From Anaerococcus senegalensis JC48 (lineage in GTDB: Bacteria; Bacillota; Clostridia; Tissierellales; Peptoniphilaceae): 64,000 nt of DNA. Positions 36,542-45,415 of the stretch are shown one piece after another (position 1 is the first letter of the stretch; every line of letters begins with the position of its first letter). The stretch lies in the NCBI RefSeq assembly GCF_000321005.1, contig NZ_HE578907.1:1108059-1172058 (forward strand), in the 5' to 3' direction. Below the pieces are notes generated by a model. That model did no database searches. It was not told the DNA's origin and saw nothing but the letters and a program-made list of their open reading frames with translations. Position numbers and translations under genes: made by a program.

Positions 36542-36720
36542 ATCTACCTCCTTGATGGTTACAGTATATTACATGATAAATTTAATTTCAATAAATATAA
36601 TTAATTTGAAATTACTTTCGAAAAATTGAATTAACAAATTCGTTTTCCCGTTTTCAAAAATTATTTTTTTAATTTCACGAAATTAATTTCAATAATTCTA
36701 AAATTTTTAAAAATAATTAC
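36542..36720 (-). promoter_or_regulatory. nan operon promoter with repeated operator-like sequences
   Basis: TTGAAA (36586-36591) and TATACT (36563-36568) are 17 bases apart. TGAAATTAA occurs three times on the minus strand upstream and across the -35 (once as the palindrome GAAATTAATTTC), and an inverse copy (AATTTCAA) lies between them. I infer these repeats are sites for the RpiR-family regulator at the end of the operon. Confidence 0.72.
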
Positions 36721-36804
36721 TAAAATAAATAGCAAATATCCATCAATATACTTAAAAGAATTTAAAATCTATTATTTTTATATTTGAAATATAAATTTAT
36801 AATT

Positions 36805-36839
36805 AAAAATCCTAGCAAATATTATCTGCTAGGATTTTT
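36805..36839. terminator. Terminator of the pyrimidine phosphorylase gene (bidirectional shape)
   Basis: aaaaatcctagca and tgctaggattttt form a perfect stem with T-runs on both strands. It lies about 50 bases past the phosphorylase stop codon. The rest of the 36721-36888 gap is AT-rich without a gene. Confidence 0.88.
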
Positions 36840-36888
36840 TGGAAAATTTTTATAATTTATATATGGATAATTTAATATTATTTTGTGT

Positions 36889-38190
36889 TTAACCCAGTAT
36901 TTCTTCTACTATTGGAATTGGATTTGTTTTTTCTTTTGTGTATGAGAAAGTATCATAGAAACTTTCTATCCATTCTTCTGTTAATTCTTGATCGTGATAA
37001 ACTGTACAAAGTAGGTCACCTTCTTTTATTTTGTCACCTTTTTTGACATTCATTTCAAGTCCTACTGCATAGTTAATATCGTCTTCTTTTTTCTCACGAC
37101 CTCCACCAAGTTTCATTGATAGAATTCCTAAATTCATTGAATGAATATGTTCAATATAACCTTCTTCTTTTGCTTTCATTTCTGTTTTATATTTTGCTTG
37201 TGGAAGTAAAGATGTATCTTCTATTTGATCAACATTTCCACCTTGACTTTTTACCATTTTCTTTAATTGTTCAAATGCTTTTCCAGAATTTATAGCATCT
37301 TCGATCATTTTTCTTGCTTGATCTTTATTTTCAGCTTTTCCAGCTTGCATTAGCATTATTTCTCCTGCTACTGTTACAAGTTCTGTAAAGTCTTTTGGCC
37401 CTTGTCCTTTTACAGTATCAACCGCTTCTCTAACTTCCAAGGCATTTCCTATTGTATTTCCTAAAGGTTGGTTCATATCTGTAATCATTGCCTTTGTATT
37501 TCTTCCAAGTTTTGTACCAATTGCTATCATAGCATTAGCTAATTTTTTAGCATCTTCTTTTGTTTTCATAAAGGCACCCTCACCATATTTTACATCCAAA
37601 AGAATTGTATCTGATCCTGATGCAAGTTTTTTACTCATGATTGATGATGCGATTAAGGGAATTGAATTTACTGTTGCTGTTACATCTCTAAGTGCATATA
37701 ATTTTTTGTCTGCTGGGACTAATTCTCCAGTTTGTCCTATTATTGCAAATCCTATTTCATTTACTTGTTTTTTAAATTCTTCTTCTGTTAAGAAGACATT
37801 TAATCCTTCTATTGATTCTAATTTATCTAGAGTTCCTCCAGTATGACCTAAGCCTCTTCCACTCATTTTGGCAAGTTTTAATCCACAAGCTGAAACTATT
37901 GCACCAAGGGCAATTGATGTTTTATCTCCTACTCCTCCTGTTGAATGTTTGTCAGATTTTATTCCTTCTATATCTGATAAATCCATTACATCTCCACTAT
38001 TCATCATAGCTTCTGCAAGTTTTGCTGTTTCATGATCTGTCATTCCATTTAATACAATTGCCATTAATAGGGCTGATGTTTGGTAATCTGGAATTGATCC
38101 GTCTGTTACTCCGTCTATCCAATATCCTATTTCAGCATCTGTTAATTCTTCTTTATTTTTCTTTTTTTCAATTATATCTACTATTCTCAT
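36889..38190 (-). CDS. pdp: Pyrimidine-nucleoside phosphorylase
   Basis: The 433-residue enzyme splits thymidine, deoxyuridine or uridine with phosphate into base and (deoxy)ribose-1-phosphate. The family signature KMSGRGLGHTGGTLDKLE and the phosphate-binding KHSTGGVGDKTSI are intact, and the C-terminal domain (GREKKEDDINYAVG) is complete. AAGGAGGAAATT precedes the ATG at 38188-38190; the longer frame upstream has no support. It lies after the decayed nupC and near a DeoR regulator, a deoxynucleoside catabolic setting. Its original promoter may have been lost with the 5' part of nupC. Confidence 0.93.
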   Translation of the reverse strand: MRIVDIIEKKKNKEELTDAEIGYWIDGVTDGSIPDYQTSALLMAIVLNGMTDHETAKLAEAMMNSGDVMDLSDIEGIKSDKHSTGGVGDKTSIALGAIVSACGLKLAKMSGRGLGHTGGTLDKLESIEGLNVFLTEEEFKKQVNEIGFAIIGQTGELVPADKKLYALRDVTATVNSIPLIASSIMSKKLASGSDTILLDVKYGEGAFMKTKEDAKKLANAMIAIGTKLGRNTKAMITDMNQPLGNTIGNALEVREAVDTVKGQGPKDFTELVTVAGEIMLMQAGKAENKDQARKMIEDAINSGKAFEQLKKMVKSQGGNVDQIEDTSLLPQAKYKTEMKAKEEGYIEHIHSMNLGILSMKLGGGREKKEDDINYAVGLEMNVKKGDKIKEGDLLCTVYHDQELTEEWIESFYDTFSYTKEKTNPIPIVEEILG

Positions 38191-38226
38191 AATTTCCTCC
38201 TTAAAATAGCATCCATATTCCAACTA

Positions 38227-38785
38227 TCATTGATGATAGTAAACTCCTAGTATTCCATTTAAAAGGGCTACAATTGAAATAATTGCTATAAGTAATGCAC
38301 CTATTACCATGGCCATATTCATTCCATCCATAGCTCCTGCTGATAAGGCATCTAATACATTCTCATTATTACCCTTATTATCCATTTTTATTTCTCCAAG
38401 TTCTTTAACTTGTTCTATTTGTGGGCAAATAATTTTTGAAATAATAATTGATCCTATAGGAACAAGAGTTGATGCTATTAATAATGATTGCATTGGTATT
38501 CCAAGAGCAATGTATCCTGCAATTATTGATACAGACATAGAACCCATACCTGATACTAAAACAAGCATTACTTCAGAATCTGTCATCATTTTTAAATATT
38601 TTGCAACAAGTATTGGGGAATCTGTTTGTCCCAAAAATATATTTGCTACTGCTACAAAAGATTAAACCTCTGATGTTTTAAATACTTTTCCTATAACCCA
38701 GCCAATTTTTGATACTATAAAACCTAAAATTCCTACATAATATAAAACTACAACAAGGGCTGATATAAATACAATATTAGTTAAG
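38227..38785 (-). pseudogene. nupC: Decayed NupC-type concentrative nucleoside transporter
   Basis: Only the C-terminal half of a CNT-family transporter is left. On the minus strand the reading starts at about 38785 with IVFISALVVVLYYVGILGF, runs to KVFKTSEV, meets an in-frame TAA (38662-38664) and goes on with SFVAVANIFLGQTDSP, where intact relatives read a Gly-Ala-Glu-Ser type junction. The N-terminal half is missing because the DeoR gene on the other strand begins at 38795. An intact copy would be near 400 residues. A 7-bp stem-loop at 38223-38240 overlaps the stop. The remaining open frame (38227-38634) is not a functional transporter. Confidence 0.85.
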
Positions 38786-38794
38786 GGGATCTAT

Positions 38795-39574
38795 ATGAGC
38801 AAAAAAGATGATAGGATAGAAAAAATAATTTCAATTATAAAAGAAAATAATGAAACAAGTGTAAAAGAACTTGCAAATTTTTTAAATGTTTCTGATATGA
38901 CTATAAGACGAGATGTAAAAGTTTTGGAAGAAAAAAATATTATTGAAACTTTTCATGGAGCTATTGTTTATAATTCAAGAAAAGATAATCCTATTGAAGA
39001 TAATCAGTATAGTCTTGGTACAAATTCTATGATAAAAGATAGGGAAAAATATTTAATTGGTCAAAAAGCAAATTCTATGATAAATGAAGATGACATAATA
39101 ATTATAGATACCGGTACAACAACCGAGAAATTAAGTCAAGCTATGACAAATGATATAAAATACACAGCTTTAGTTTTTTCATCAAATAATCTTATAAATT
39201 TATTGTTTAAAGATAAAATAGATCTTATAATTGGTGGAGGATGTTTTCATAGAGATTCTGGTATGATTGAATCATCATTTAGTATAGAAATGATTAAAAA
39301 TATAAGGGCTTCAAAACTTTTTTTGTCAGCTGCAGGAATTCATCCAAAACTAGGACTTACTTGTGAAAATTCTTATGAGCTTGAAAGTAAAAAAATAATT
39401 ATTAAAAATTCTCTAGAAGTAATACTTTTAATAGATTCATCTAAATTTGGTCAAGTAAAATCTACTCATTTTGTAGAACTTGATGATATAGATAAGATCA
39501 TAACAGATGATAAAATAGATGATGAGTGGAAAGAAATTATAGAAGATAAAGGAATAGACCTTATTATAGCTTAG
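38795..39574 (+). CDS. deoR: DeoR-type regulator of deoxyribonucleoside catabolism
   Basis: The 259-residue protein has a DeoR helix-turn-helix (TSVKELANFLNVSDMTIRRD) and the sugar-phosphate domain with IIDTGTTTEKL. The block SAAGIHPKLGLTC matches E. coli DeoR (SAAGVH..KGATC) better than other family members, and the neighbours are nucleoside genes, so deoxyribose-5-phosphate is the likely effector. It is divergent from pdp. Its ribosome binding site AAGGGGAT (about 38785-38792) touches the point where the nupC remnant ends. Confidence 0.8.
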   Translation: MSKKDDRIEKIISIIKENNETSVKELANFLNVSDMTIRRDVKVLEEKNIIETFHGAIVYNSRKDNPIEDNQYSLGTNSMIKDREKYLIGQKANSMINEDDIIIIDTGTTTEKLSQAMTNDIKYTALVFSSNNLINLLFKDKIDLIIGGGCFHRDSGMIESSFSIEMIKNIRASKLFLSAAGIHPKLGLTCENSYELESKKIIIKNSLEVILLIDSSKFGQVKSTHFVELDDIDKIITDDKIDDEWKEIIEDKGIDLIIA

Positions 39575-39588
39575 AAATTTAAACATAG

Positions 39589-39636
39589 AAAAAATACTAG
39601 AAAATTTAGTAATTAATAAATTTTCTAGTATTTTTT
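39589..39636. terminator. Bidirectional terminator between deoR and the convergent 75-residue gene
   Basis: A stem of about 18 bp (aaaaaatactagaaaattta and its inverse) has T-runs on both sides, directly after deoR and before the stop of the convergent gene. Confidence 0.85.
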
Positions 39637-39638
39637 AT

Positions 39639-39866
39639 TTATATATCTTTTTTATTTTCTATCAATTTTTCAATATTTTTATTAAGTCTATCAAGCTGTT
39701 TAATCATAAGCCAATTTTGTGCATACAATCCATTAATTCCACCACCAGAAAACATACTTGAATTATTAAAAATAATTTCTAAATCTTCTTTTTCTATATC
39801 TTCTAGTTCATAATAATCAACTATTTGTTCAAATGCTTTTTCATTTTTTCTATCAAAAATCGCCAT
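39639..39866 (-). CDS. Hypothetical protein, 75 residues
   Basis: I do not recognise this small protein. It is acidic at the N-terminal half (ELEDIEKEDLEIIF), has a Gly-rich turn (SMFSGGGINGL) and a helical C-terminal half (LMIKQLDRLNKNIEKLIE) that could form a coiled coil. No membrane segment or signal is seen. GGAGGGATAT precedes the ATG, and a terminator follows, so it is probably a real single gene. Confidence 0.65.
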   Translation of the reverse strand: MAIFDRKNEKAFEQIVDYYELEDIEKEDLEIIFNNSSMFSGGGINGLYAQNWLMIKQLDRLNKNIEKLIENKKDI

Positions 39867-39957
39867 ATATCCCTCCTATTTTATTTTCTACCCAAAATAA
39901 ATGCTAAATAATTTTTAAAGTTTTTATCATATGATATTATTATCCTAGGAGGATTTT

Positions 39958-40362
39958 ATGATAAAAAAATTAATCAAGATTTTTAAGCCTAATATTTTTA
40001 GAGTATCTATATTATTAGTTTTATTTTTAGCAATGGGTGCTTATTTTTTAAAAACTAATATGAGTGGAGGATTGCTTTTAATCGGGGATTTAGCTTTTAT
40101 TTTAGTTACCCTACTTTTTTCAGATCATTTTGATTTATATAAATCAAATAAATATAAAAATCAATTTTTTCTTGCAGTTATATTTACTATTATTATAATT
40201 ATGATTTTATCAATGGTTTTGGTATCTTTGGATATGGATGCCAATGATTTTAAAGGTTTTAAGTCTATTTCTTTTAATTTATATATGCTTACAGGAGCTT
40301 ATATTTTATCCCTACTTTATAAGGAAATAAGGTATACTTTGGATAAAAGTACAAAAAAATAA
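39958..40362 (+). CDS. Hypothetical membrane protein, 134 residues
   Basis: The protein has four predicted membrane segments (about 14-32, 38-54, 66-90 and 108-121) and a basic N-terminus. I do not recognise a family. AGGAGGATTTT precedes the ATG, and a terminator shared with the convergent neighbour follows at once. Confidence 0.7.
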   Translation: MIKKLIKIFKPNIFRVSILLVLFLAMGAYFLKTNMSGGLLLIGDLAFILVTLLFSDHFDLYKSNKYKNQFFLAVIFTIIIIMILSMVLVSLDMDANDFKGFKSISFNLYMLTGAYILSLLYKEIRYTLDKSTKK

Positions 40363-40380
40363 GAAGTATTACTTCTTATT
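40359..40380. terminator. Shared bidirectional terminator of two convergent genes
   Basis: aataagaagt and acttcttatt flank a 2-base loop with T-runs on both strands. The hairpin includes both stop codons, so the two genes end within one palindrome. Confidence 0.85.
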
Positions 40381-40825
40381 TTTTTAATATCTCCAAAGGA
40401 TCTATAGCTTGAGGAGATATGGATAATTTATTTTTACTATTATAAAAAACAAATATTGGGAAATTCGTTTTTCCATCTTCTATATTTTCCACCAAAGTTT
40501 CCATAAAAAATTTCAAATCATTTTGACTTATATCTTTTTGTTTTGTATTTTGATTAAAAATCCAAAAAGGTGATAAAGGTTTAAATTCTTTTATATCTAA
40601 AAGTAAACCTGCAGTTTGTTTCAAATTTGAAAAACTTACCCCAAAAGCATAAATTCCATTATCATGATCTTCTTTTTGGTCTATTTTTACATTATCTGGA
40701 ATATTTACCACATCAATTTCCATTACATTTGTAATCTTTCCATTATTTTTTTCAAATTTTTCTAATATTTTATCCTTATCTAATTGTTTTTTTACTAAAT
40801 TATAATATTTTTTATCTTTTAACAT
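40376..40825 (-). CDS. Hypothetical protein, 149 residues
   Basis: A soluble protein with no signal or membrane segment and no family that I recognise. It has a Lys-rich N-terminus (DKKYYNLVKKQLDKDKILEK) and a beta-strand-rich C-terminal half (FPIFVFYNSKNKLSISPQ). AGGAGAATAA precedes the ATG. It is transcribed towards the membrane protein gene at 39958. Confidence 0.65.
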   Translation of the reverse strand: MLKDKKYYNLVKKQLDKDKILEKFEKNNGKITNVMEIDVVNIPDNVKIDQKEDHDNGIYAFGVSFSNLKQTAGLLLDIKEFKPLSPFWIFNQNTKQKDISQNDLKFFMETLVENIEDGKTNFPIFVFYNSKNKLSISPQAIDPLEILKK

Positions 40826-40888
40826 TTATTCTCCTATTTTAAATAAAAATTTAGGGATGAAATTATCTTACATCCCTAAATTTTTTAT

Positions 40889-42292
40889 TTAATTTTCTAT
40901 CTCTTTTAGTTCCAAACTTTCTAATGAATCTTCTTTAGCCTTATCTTCTTCTTTTTCTGGTATTAATAAATTCATTAATATTGCAGATATTGTTGAAAGA
41001 ACAACTGGTGATGACCCAATAGCAATTGAAAGTCCTTCTGGCATAAATGAAACTCCTGCAATTTGTGCACTTGATACAACTGATGTAAATCCTATTCCAA
41101 GAGCTACTGATACTCCAACAATTGAAGTATTTCTTGCAGAAAGAGGTTGACTTGTTATCATCCTAATCCCATTCATTGTTATAGCAGCAAAAATTGAAAG
41201 GGTTGCCCCTCCCAAAACTGGATATGGGATTGTTGTTAGAATTGATGATAATTTTGGCACAAGTCCTGATACTAAAATTATTAATGATGCTAGGGTAAAT
41301 ACTTTTTTATTTATAACCTTATTTATTGATACAATTCCTGCGTTTTGTGAAAATGTTGATGTTGGCAAGCAACCTAGAGCTGCTAAAAATATATTTGCAG
41401 CACCAAATCCGATAGTACCACCGCTTAATTCTCTTTTTGAAGGAATTCTATTCATTCCTCCAACAGTTGTTGAAGTCATATCTCCTATTCCTTCTATGGC
41501 CGTTACTATAAATATAATTGTGATTGAAAAAATTGCTGATGGTTCAAAGGATATTCCAAAATGAAATGGTTCAACAACAGATATCCATCCAGCTTGGCTT
41601 ACTGATGTAAAATCAACCATATTAAAAAATAAGGAAATTATGTATCCAATTATTATTGCAAATAATACATTAGCAAGTTTTATCATTCCTTTTCCAAAAT
41701 GAGTAAAACCTAGAGATAAAATTAAAGTTATTCCTCCAACAAGCCAATTTTGCCATGCTCCCCATCCAGCTACATCTACGCTTCCTGCTCCTCCAATATT
41801 TGTAATTGCTATTGGATAAAGTGAAAGTCCAATTACAAGAACAACAGTTCCTGAAACTAGGGGTGGGAAAAGTGGCATTATGTATTTTAATCCAAGTCCA
41901 AAAAGTACAGCACAAATTCCTCCTATTACTTGAGCCCCAAGAACTATAGCAACAACTTCTTTGGGTCCTCTTGCTCCAAACTGAGTTGAAAGTGCAATCA
42001 TAGTTGGAACATAGGAAAAGGAAACTCCAAAAATCATGGGAAGTTTTGACCCTATTTTTTTTATAGGATAAATCATAAGTAAGCTTGTTAGGGCTGATCC
42101 TATAAGAGAAATTTGAATCATTATAATTGTGTCTGAAGGATTAAGTCCTGCTGCTCCAGCAAAAATTAAAGTTGGAGTTATACATCCTGCTATCATTGCT
42201 ATTACATGTTGAAAAGCAAGAGGCAAGGACTCTCTCAAAGTTGCATCTCCATCAAAACTAAAAAGTCCGTTAAGTGATTTGTTTTTTTCCAT
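40889..42292 (-). CDS. NCS2-family uracil/xanthine permease
   Basis: This proton-coupled purine or pyrimidine permease of 467 residues has about 14 membrane segments. Family marks are LPLAFQHVIAMIAGCITP near the start, AIEGIGDMTST with the substrate-binding Glu, and FSQNAGIVSIN. Whether it carries xanthine, guanine or uracil cannot be told. I looked for a purine riboswitch upstream and found none. GAGAAG stands just before the ATG at 42290-42292; two more ATG codons in frame upstream have weaker sites. Confidence 0.85.
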   Translation of the reverse strand: MEKNKSLNGLFSFDGDATLRESLPLAFQHVIAMIAGCITPTLIFAGAAGLNPSDTIIMIQISLIGSALTSLLMIYPIKKIGSKLPMIFGVSFSYVPTMIALSTQFGARGPKEVVAIVLGAQVIGGICAVLFGLGLKYIMPLFPPLVSGTVVLVIGLSLYPIAITNIGGAGSVDVAGWGAWQNWLVGGITLILSLGFTHFGKGMIKLANVLFAIIIGYIISLFFNMVDFTSVSQAGWISVVEPFHFGISFEPSAIFSITIIFIVTAIEGIGDMTSTTVGGMNRIPSKRELSGGTIGFGAANIFLAALGCLPTSTFSQNAGIVSINKVINKKVFTLASLIILVSGLVPKLSSILTTIPYPVLGGATLSIFAAITMNGIRMITSQPLSARNTSIVGVSVALGIGFTSVVSSAQIAGVSFMPEGLSIAIGSSPVVLSTISAILMNLLIPEKEEDKAKEDSLESLELKEIEN

Positions 42293-42595
42293 ATTCTTCT
42301 CTTTCATATAAAATTTTTTGCTTAATTTAATCAATTAAAAGGACAATAAAAATTGCTTTTTATAATTGATATAGTAACAAAATACATAATAAGAATATCA
42401 TAGGATAAAAATTATTACAAACCCTTAAAAAATTTATTTTAAAAATCTAAATTAATATTTCTTATTAAATTTTTAAGGTCTAAAAATAAAATATAAATAA
42501 GGAGATTAGAGGAAGAAGGGCGTGTGATAGTATATAAGAATAACTTATGATATCTTTGTATTTTTGTCCCTCTTTAATATTTGTGTAATAAATCG
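42293..42595. other. Long AT-rich leader region of the NCS2 permease gene
   Basis: No gene is seen. An AT-rich inverted repeat (ccttaaaaa.attta and its inverse) spans 42423-42479; it may be an old terminator or transcriptional barrier. A purine-rich plus-strand stretch gattagaggaagaaggg lies at about 42502-42520. No clear promoter or riboswitch could be assigned. Confidence 0.4.
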
Positions 42596-42685
42596 TTATA
42601 TAAAGGCATAAGAATAATTTGACCCAATATCACCCAAACTAAATCCGATTTTTTGCATTTTTTTCAATCTTTTTTCTATATTCAT
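42596..42685 (-). pseudogene. 29-codon remnant resembling the start of a GPH-family sugar symporter
   Basis: A short frame starting at ATG 42683-42685 reads MNIEKRLKKM then QKIGFSLGDIGSNYSYAFI and stops at 42596. The KIG.SLGDIGSN block is typical of the first membrane segment of glycoside-pentoside-hexuronide:cation symporters. There is no ribosome binding site and no continuation in other frames that I can follow, so this is best seen as a gene relic. The match is short and may be chance. Confidence 0.35.
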
Positions 42686-42716
42686 ATTTTTTAATTAATT
42701 AAATTTTATATAATAA

Positions 42717-42748
42717 AATTCCCTGCCTATTTCTAGACAAGGAATTTA
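42717..42748 (-). terminator. Terminator of the potABCD operon
   Basis: A stem of about 12 bp (aaattccctgcc pairs with gacaaggaattt, G-U pairs included) with a loop of 8 bases is followed by T-rich DNA on the minus strand. It begins at the potD stop codon. Confidence 0.75.
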
Positions 42749-43831
42749 TTAATTATCTGACTGTGGAGAAATTTTTAAATCTAAAAAAAGATCATTGTAT
42801 AAGATTGTCCTCTCCTTACCAAGATTTTTAAAAACTTCTAATTTTTCTATATATTCATCATCTGGATACAGTATTTTATCAGCTCTTGCTTCTTTATCAA
42901 TATATTTCATGGCCTTTTTATTTGGAGTTGGGTACCAAACATAATCAGCATTTTTTGCTGCAACTTCTGGTCTTAAAAGATAATTTATTAAGGCATAAGC
43001 ACCTTTTGTATTTTTGGAAGTTTTTGGAATAACCATAGTATCAAACCAAATATTTGAACCTTCTTTTGGAATGGCATATGAAAGATTTGGATTAATTTCT
43101 TTTGCCATAGATGCTTCTCCAGAAAATGTAATTCCAATATCAGCCTCACCTTGGGCCATATACATCCTAATCTCATCAGCAAGTATCGCTTTTACATTTT
43201 TCATAAAACCAACCAGGTCATTTTTAGTATCTCTTAAAACTCTTTCATCAGTTTCATTTAAAGATTTGCCCCTTGCTAAAAGTCCAATTCCTAAAGTTTC
43301 TCTTGCTCCATCAAAAGATAAGATTTCTCCCTCAAATTTAGGATCCCACAAATTTTTCCAAGATGAGAAATCTTCTTCTTTGTATTTTTTATTGTTATAA
43401 ATTATACCAAAAGATCCCCAAAAATACGGAATTGAATACTGGTTATTTGGATCATATGATAAATTTAAAAATCTAGGATCTATATTATCAAGTCCCTTTA
43501 TTTTTGAATGGTCCAATTTTTTCAAAAGTTTCTTATCTCTCATCATTTCAACTGTGTATTCTGAAGGAAAAGCCAAGTCATAGGAAGTTTTTCCTTGCTC
43601 AACTTTTGCCATCATGGCCTCGTTTGAATCAAAAGTTTCATAAATTACGTGATAGCCTGTTTCTTTTTCAAAATCCTTTATAATATCAGGATCTATATAG
43701 TCCCCCCAATTATAAAAATATATATTTTTTGAATCTTGATCTTTTTCTTTTTCATTTAATTTTTTTTGACCAAGAAACAAAAGAAGGCAAAGAGCTAATA
43801 TTCCTATAAAAAATTTATAAACCTTATTCAT
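42749..43831 (-). CDS. potD: Spermidine/putrescine ABC transporter substrate-binding protein (PotD)
   Basis: The 360-residue protein is the extracellular polyamine receptor of the PotABCD importer. Family blocks are IYFYNWGDYIDPDIIKDFEK at the N-terminus, YDLAFPSEYTVEMM, IPYFWGSFGIIYN and VWYPTPNKKAMKYID. The N-terminal hydrophobic segment has no proper lipobox (LALC, Leu at -1), so it may be an uncleaved membrane anchor rather than a lipoprotein. Its ATG overlaps the potC stop by 4 bp (ATGA). Confidence 0.92.
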   Translation of the reverse strand: MNKVYKFFIGILALCLLLFLGQKKLNEKEKDQDSKNIYFYNWGDYIDPDIIKDFEKETGYHVIYETFDSNEAMMAKVEQGKTSYDLAFPSEYTVEMMRDKKLLKKLDHSKIKGLDNIDPRFLNLSYDPNNQYSIPYFWGSFGIIYNNKKYKEEDFSSWKNLWDPKFEGEILSFDGARETLGIGLLARGKSLNETDERVLRDTKNDLVGFMKNVKAILADEIRMYMAQGEADIGITFSGEASMAKEINPNLSYAIPKEGSNIWFDTMVIPKTSKNTKGAYALINYLLRPEVAAKNADYVWYPTPNKKAMKYIDKEARADKILYPDDEYIEKLEVFKNLGKERTILYNDLFLDLKISPQSDN

Positions 43832-44625
43832 TTCGCCCTCCTTTTTCTTTCTCTACTTTGTATAACATAATATCCTATAGCCAAAAGTAAAGACAAAAGA
43901 AAAATCATAGATGAAAGGGCGTTTATTTCTAAAGATATTCCAGTCCTAACTCTCGAATAAATTTCTACAGAAAGAGTAGAAAATCCTGATCCTGTTACAA
44001 AAAAAGTAACAGCAAAATCATCCAAAGAATAAGTTAGTGCCATGAAAAATCCAGCAAATATTCCACTTGCAATATTTGGAAGAATTATCTTGTTTAAAAT
44101 TGTAAGATCATTTGCTCCCAAATCTTCCGCCGCTTTCATCATATCAGAATTTAGGGCGTAGAGTCTTGGTAGAACCATTAAAACTACTATCGGAATTGAA
44201 AAGGCAATATGTGAGAGCAAGACTGAGTAAAAACCCATGGGAATTTTTAATAAAAAAGAAAATAAAATCAAAAATGAAGCCCCCATCATAACATCTGGCA
44301 AAACCATCAAAACTGAATTTAGGCTTAAAACTTTCTTTTTTAAATTTTTATCTTTCATATAATAAATAGAAATTGCCCCAAGTGTTCCAATTATTGTTGC
44401 TATCAAAGACGACAAAAGTCCAATTATTAGGGTATTTATTACAATATTTATAAGTCTTTCATCTTCAAAAACTTTTTTATAATATTTTAATGTAAAGCTT
44501 TCAAAAACATTCATATTTCCCCCGCTATTAAATGAATAGAAAATCAAAAAAGCCAAGGGCAAATACATTATTATAAATATAAAAAATAAATACAAATTTC
44601 CAAGTCTATTTTTTTTATTTTCCAT
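43828..44625 (-). CDS. potC: Spermidine/putrescine ABC permease (PotC)
   Basis: This 265-residue inner-membrane subunit has six membrane segments and the ABC-permease EAA-type loop AAEDLGANDLTILNKIILPN that contacts PotA. IMYLPLAFLIFYSFN at the N-terminus is typical of PotC. It overlaps potB by 11 bp and potD by 4 bp. Confidence 0.92.
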   Translation of the reverse strand: MENKKNRLGNLYLFFIFIIMYLPLAFLIFYSFNSGGNMNVFESFTLKYYKKVFEDERLINIVINTLIIGLLSSLIATIIGTLGAISIYYMKDKNLKKKVLSLNSVLMVLPDVMMGASFLILFSFLLKIPMGFYSVLLSHIAFSIPIVVLMVLPRLYALNSDMMKAAEDLGANDLTILNKIILPNIASGIFAGFFMALTYSLDDFAVTFFVTGSGFSTLSVEIYSRVRTGISLEINALSSMIFLLSLLLAIGYYVIQSRERKRRAK

Positions 44626-45415
44626 CTTTAACCGCCTTTTTATTTAAAAGAGAAATAACTGCAAACATCATAATAATCAAAACTAGACCAATTGTCGATC
44701 CCATCCCCCAATTTTGTGTTACCAAATAATGTTCTTCTACAGCAGTTCCCAAAGTTATAATTTTATTTCCTCCAATAATTCTTGTTATAAGAAAAAGTGA
44801 AAGGGAAGGAATAAAAACTGCCTGACTTGCAGCCATTACTCCGTCCATGGAAAGTGGGAGGATTATTTTCCTAAATGTTTGAAATTTACTTGCCCCCAAA
44901 TCTTCACTTGCAATTATATATTCATTTGGAATAGAATCAATCGCCCTAAAAATTGGAATTATCATAAAGGGAAGCTCAACATATGATGCAACCAAAATAA
45001 AGGCAGGATTTGTAAACAAAAACCCCTCACTTGCAAGAGATAAAAATCCCATAATATTTCCATTCTTATTGAAAAGTCCAATAAAAGCATAGGTCTTTAA
45101 AACCAAATTTATCCAAGTTGGAAGAATTACCAAAAGCAAGATAAAATCCTTATTTTTTGTCTTTGATAAAAAATAAGAAAATGGATATGCCAACAAAAGT
45201 GTAAAAGCTGTAATTAAAAATGCAGTAAAAAGAGAATTAAAGGTCATAATCATATAATTTTTATTTGAGAAATAGGAAATGTAATTGTTTAAAGTAAAAT
45301 TTCCATAAATATCAAAAAAAGATTGGTAGACCAAAAGAAGGATTGGAGCAATTATAAAAATTAAAATCCACAAATAATAAATTGCAGATAATTTTTGGTA
45401 TTTTTTAGCCATCAT
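44615..45415 (-). CDS. potB: Spermidine/putrescine ABC permease (PotB)
   Basis: This 266-residue subunit is the partner of PotC, with six membrane segments and the EAA loop [37 protein letters not shown] is a usual PotB block. Two adjacent ATG codons (45413-45415 and 45410-45412) follow AGGAGAAG, and the second has the better spacing. It overlaps potA by 11 bp. Confidence 0.92.
   Translation of the reverse strand: MMAKKYQKLSAIYYLWILIFIIAPILLLVYQSFFDIYGNFTLNNYISYFSNKNYMIMTFNSLFTAFLITAFTLLLAYPFSYFLSKTKNKDFILLLVILPTWINLVLKTYAFIGLFNKNGNIMGFLSLASEGFLFTNPAFILVASYVELPFMIIPIFRAIDSIPNEYIIASEDLGASKFQTFRKIILPLSMDGVMAASQAVFIPSLSLFLITRIIGGNKIITLGTAVEEHYLVTQNWGMGSTIGLVLIIMMFAVISLLNKKAVKDGK

Noticed and set aside
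42293-42748. Purine or PreQ1 riboswitch upstream of the NCS2 permease
   Set aside because: I looked for the conserved loop sequences of the purine class on the minus strand and did not find them.
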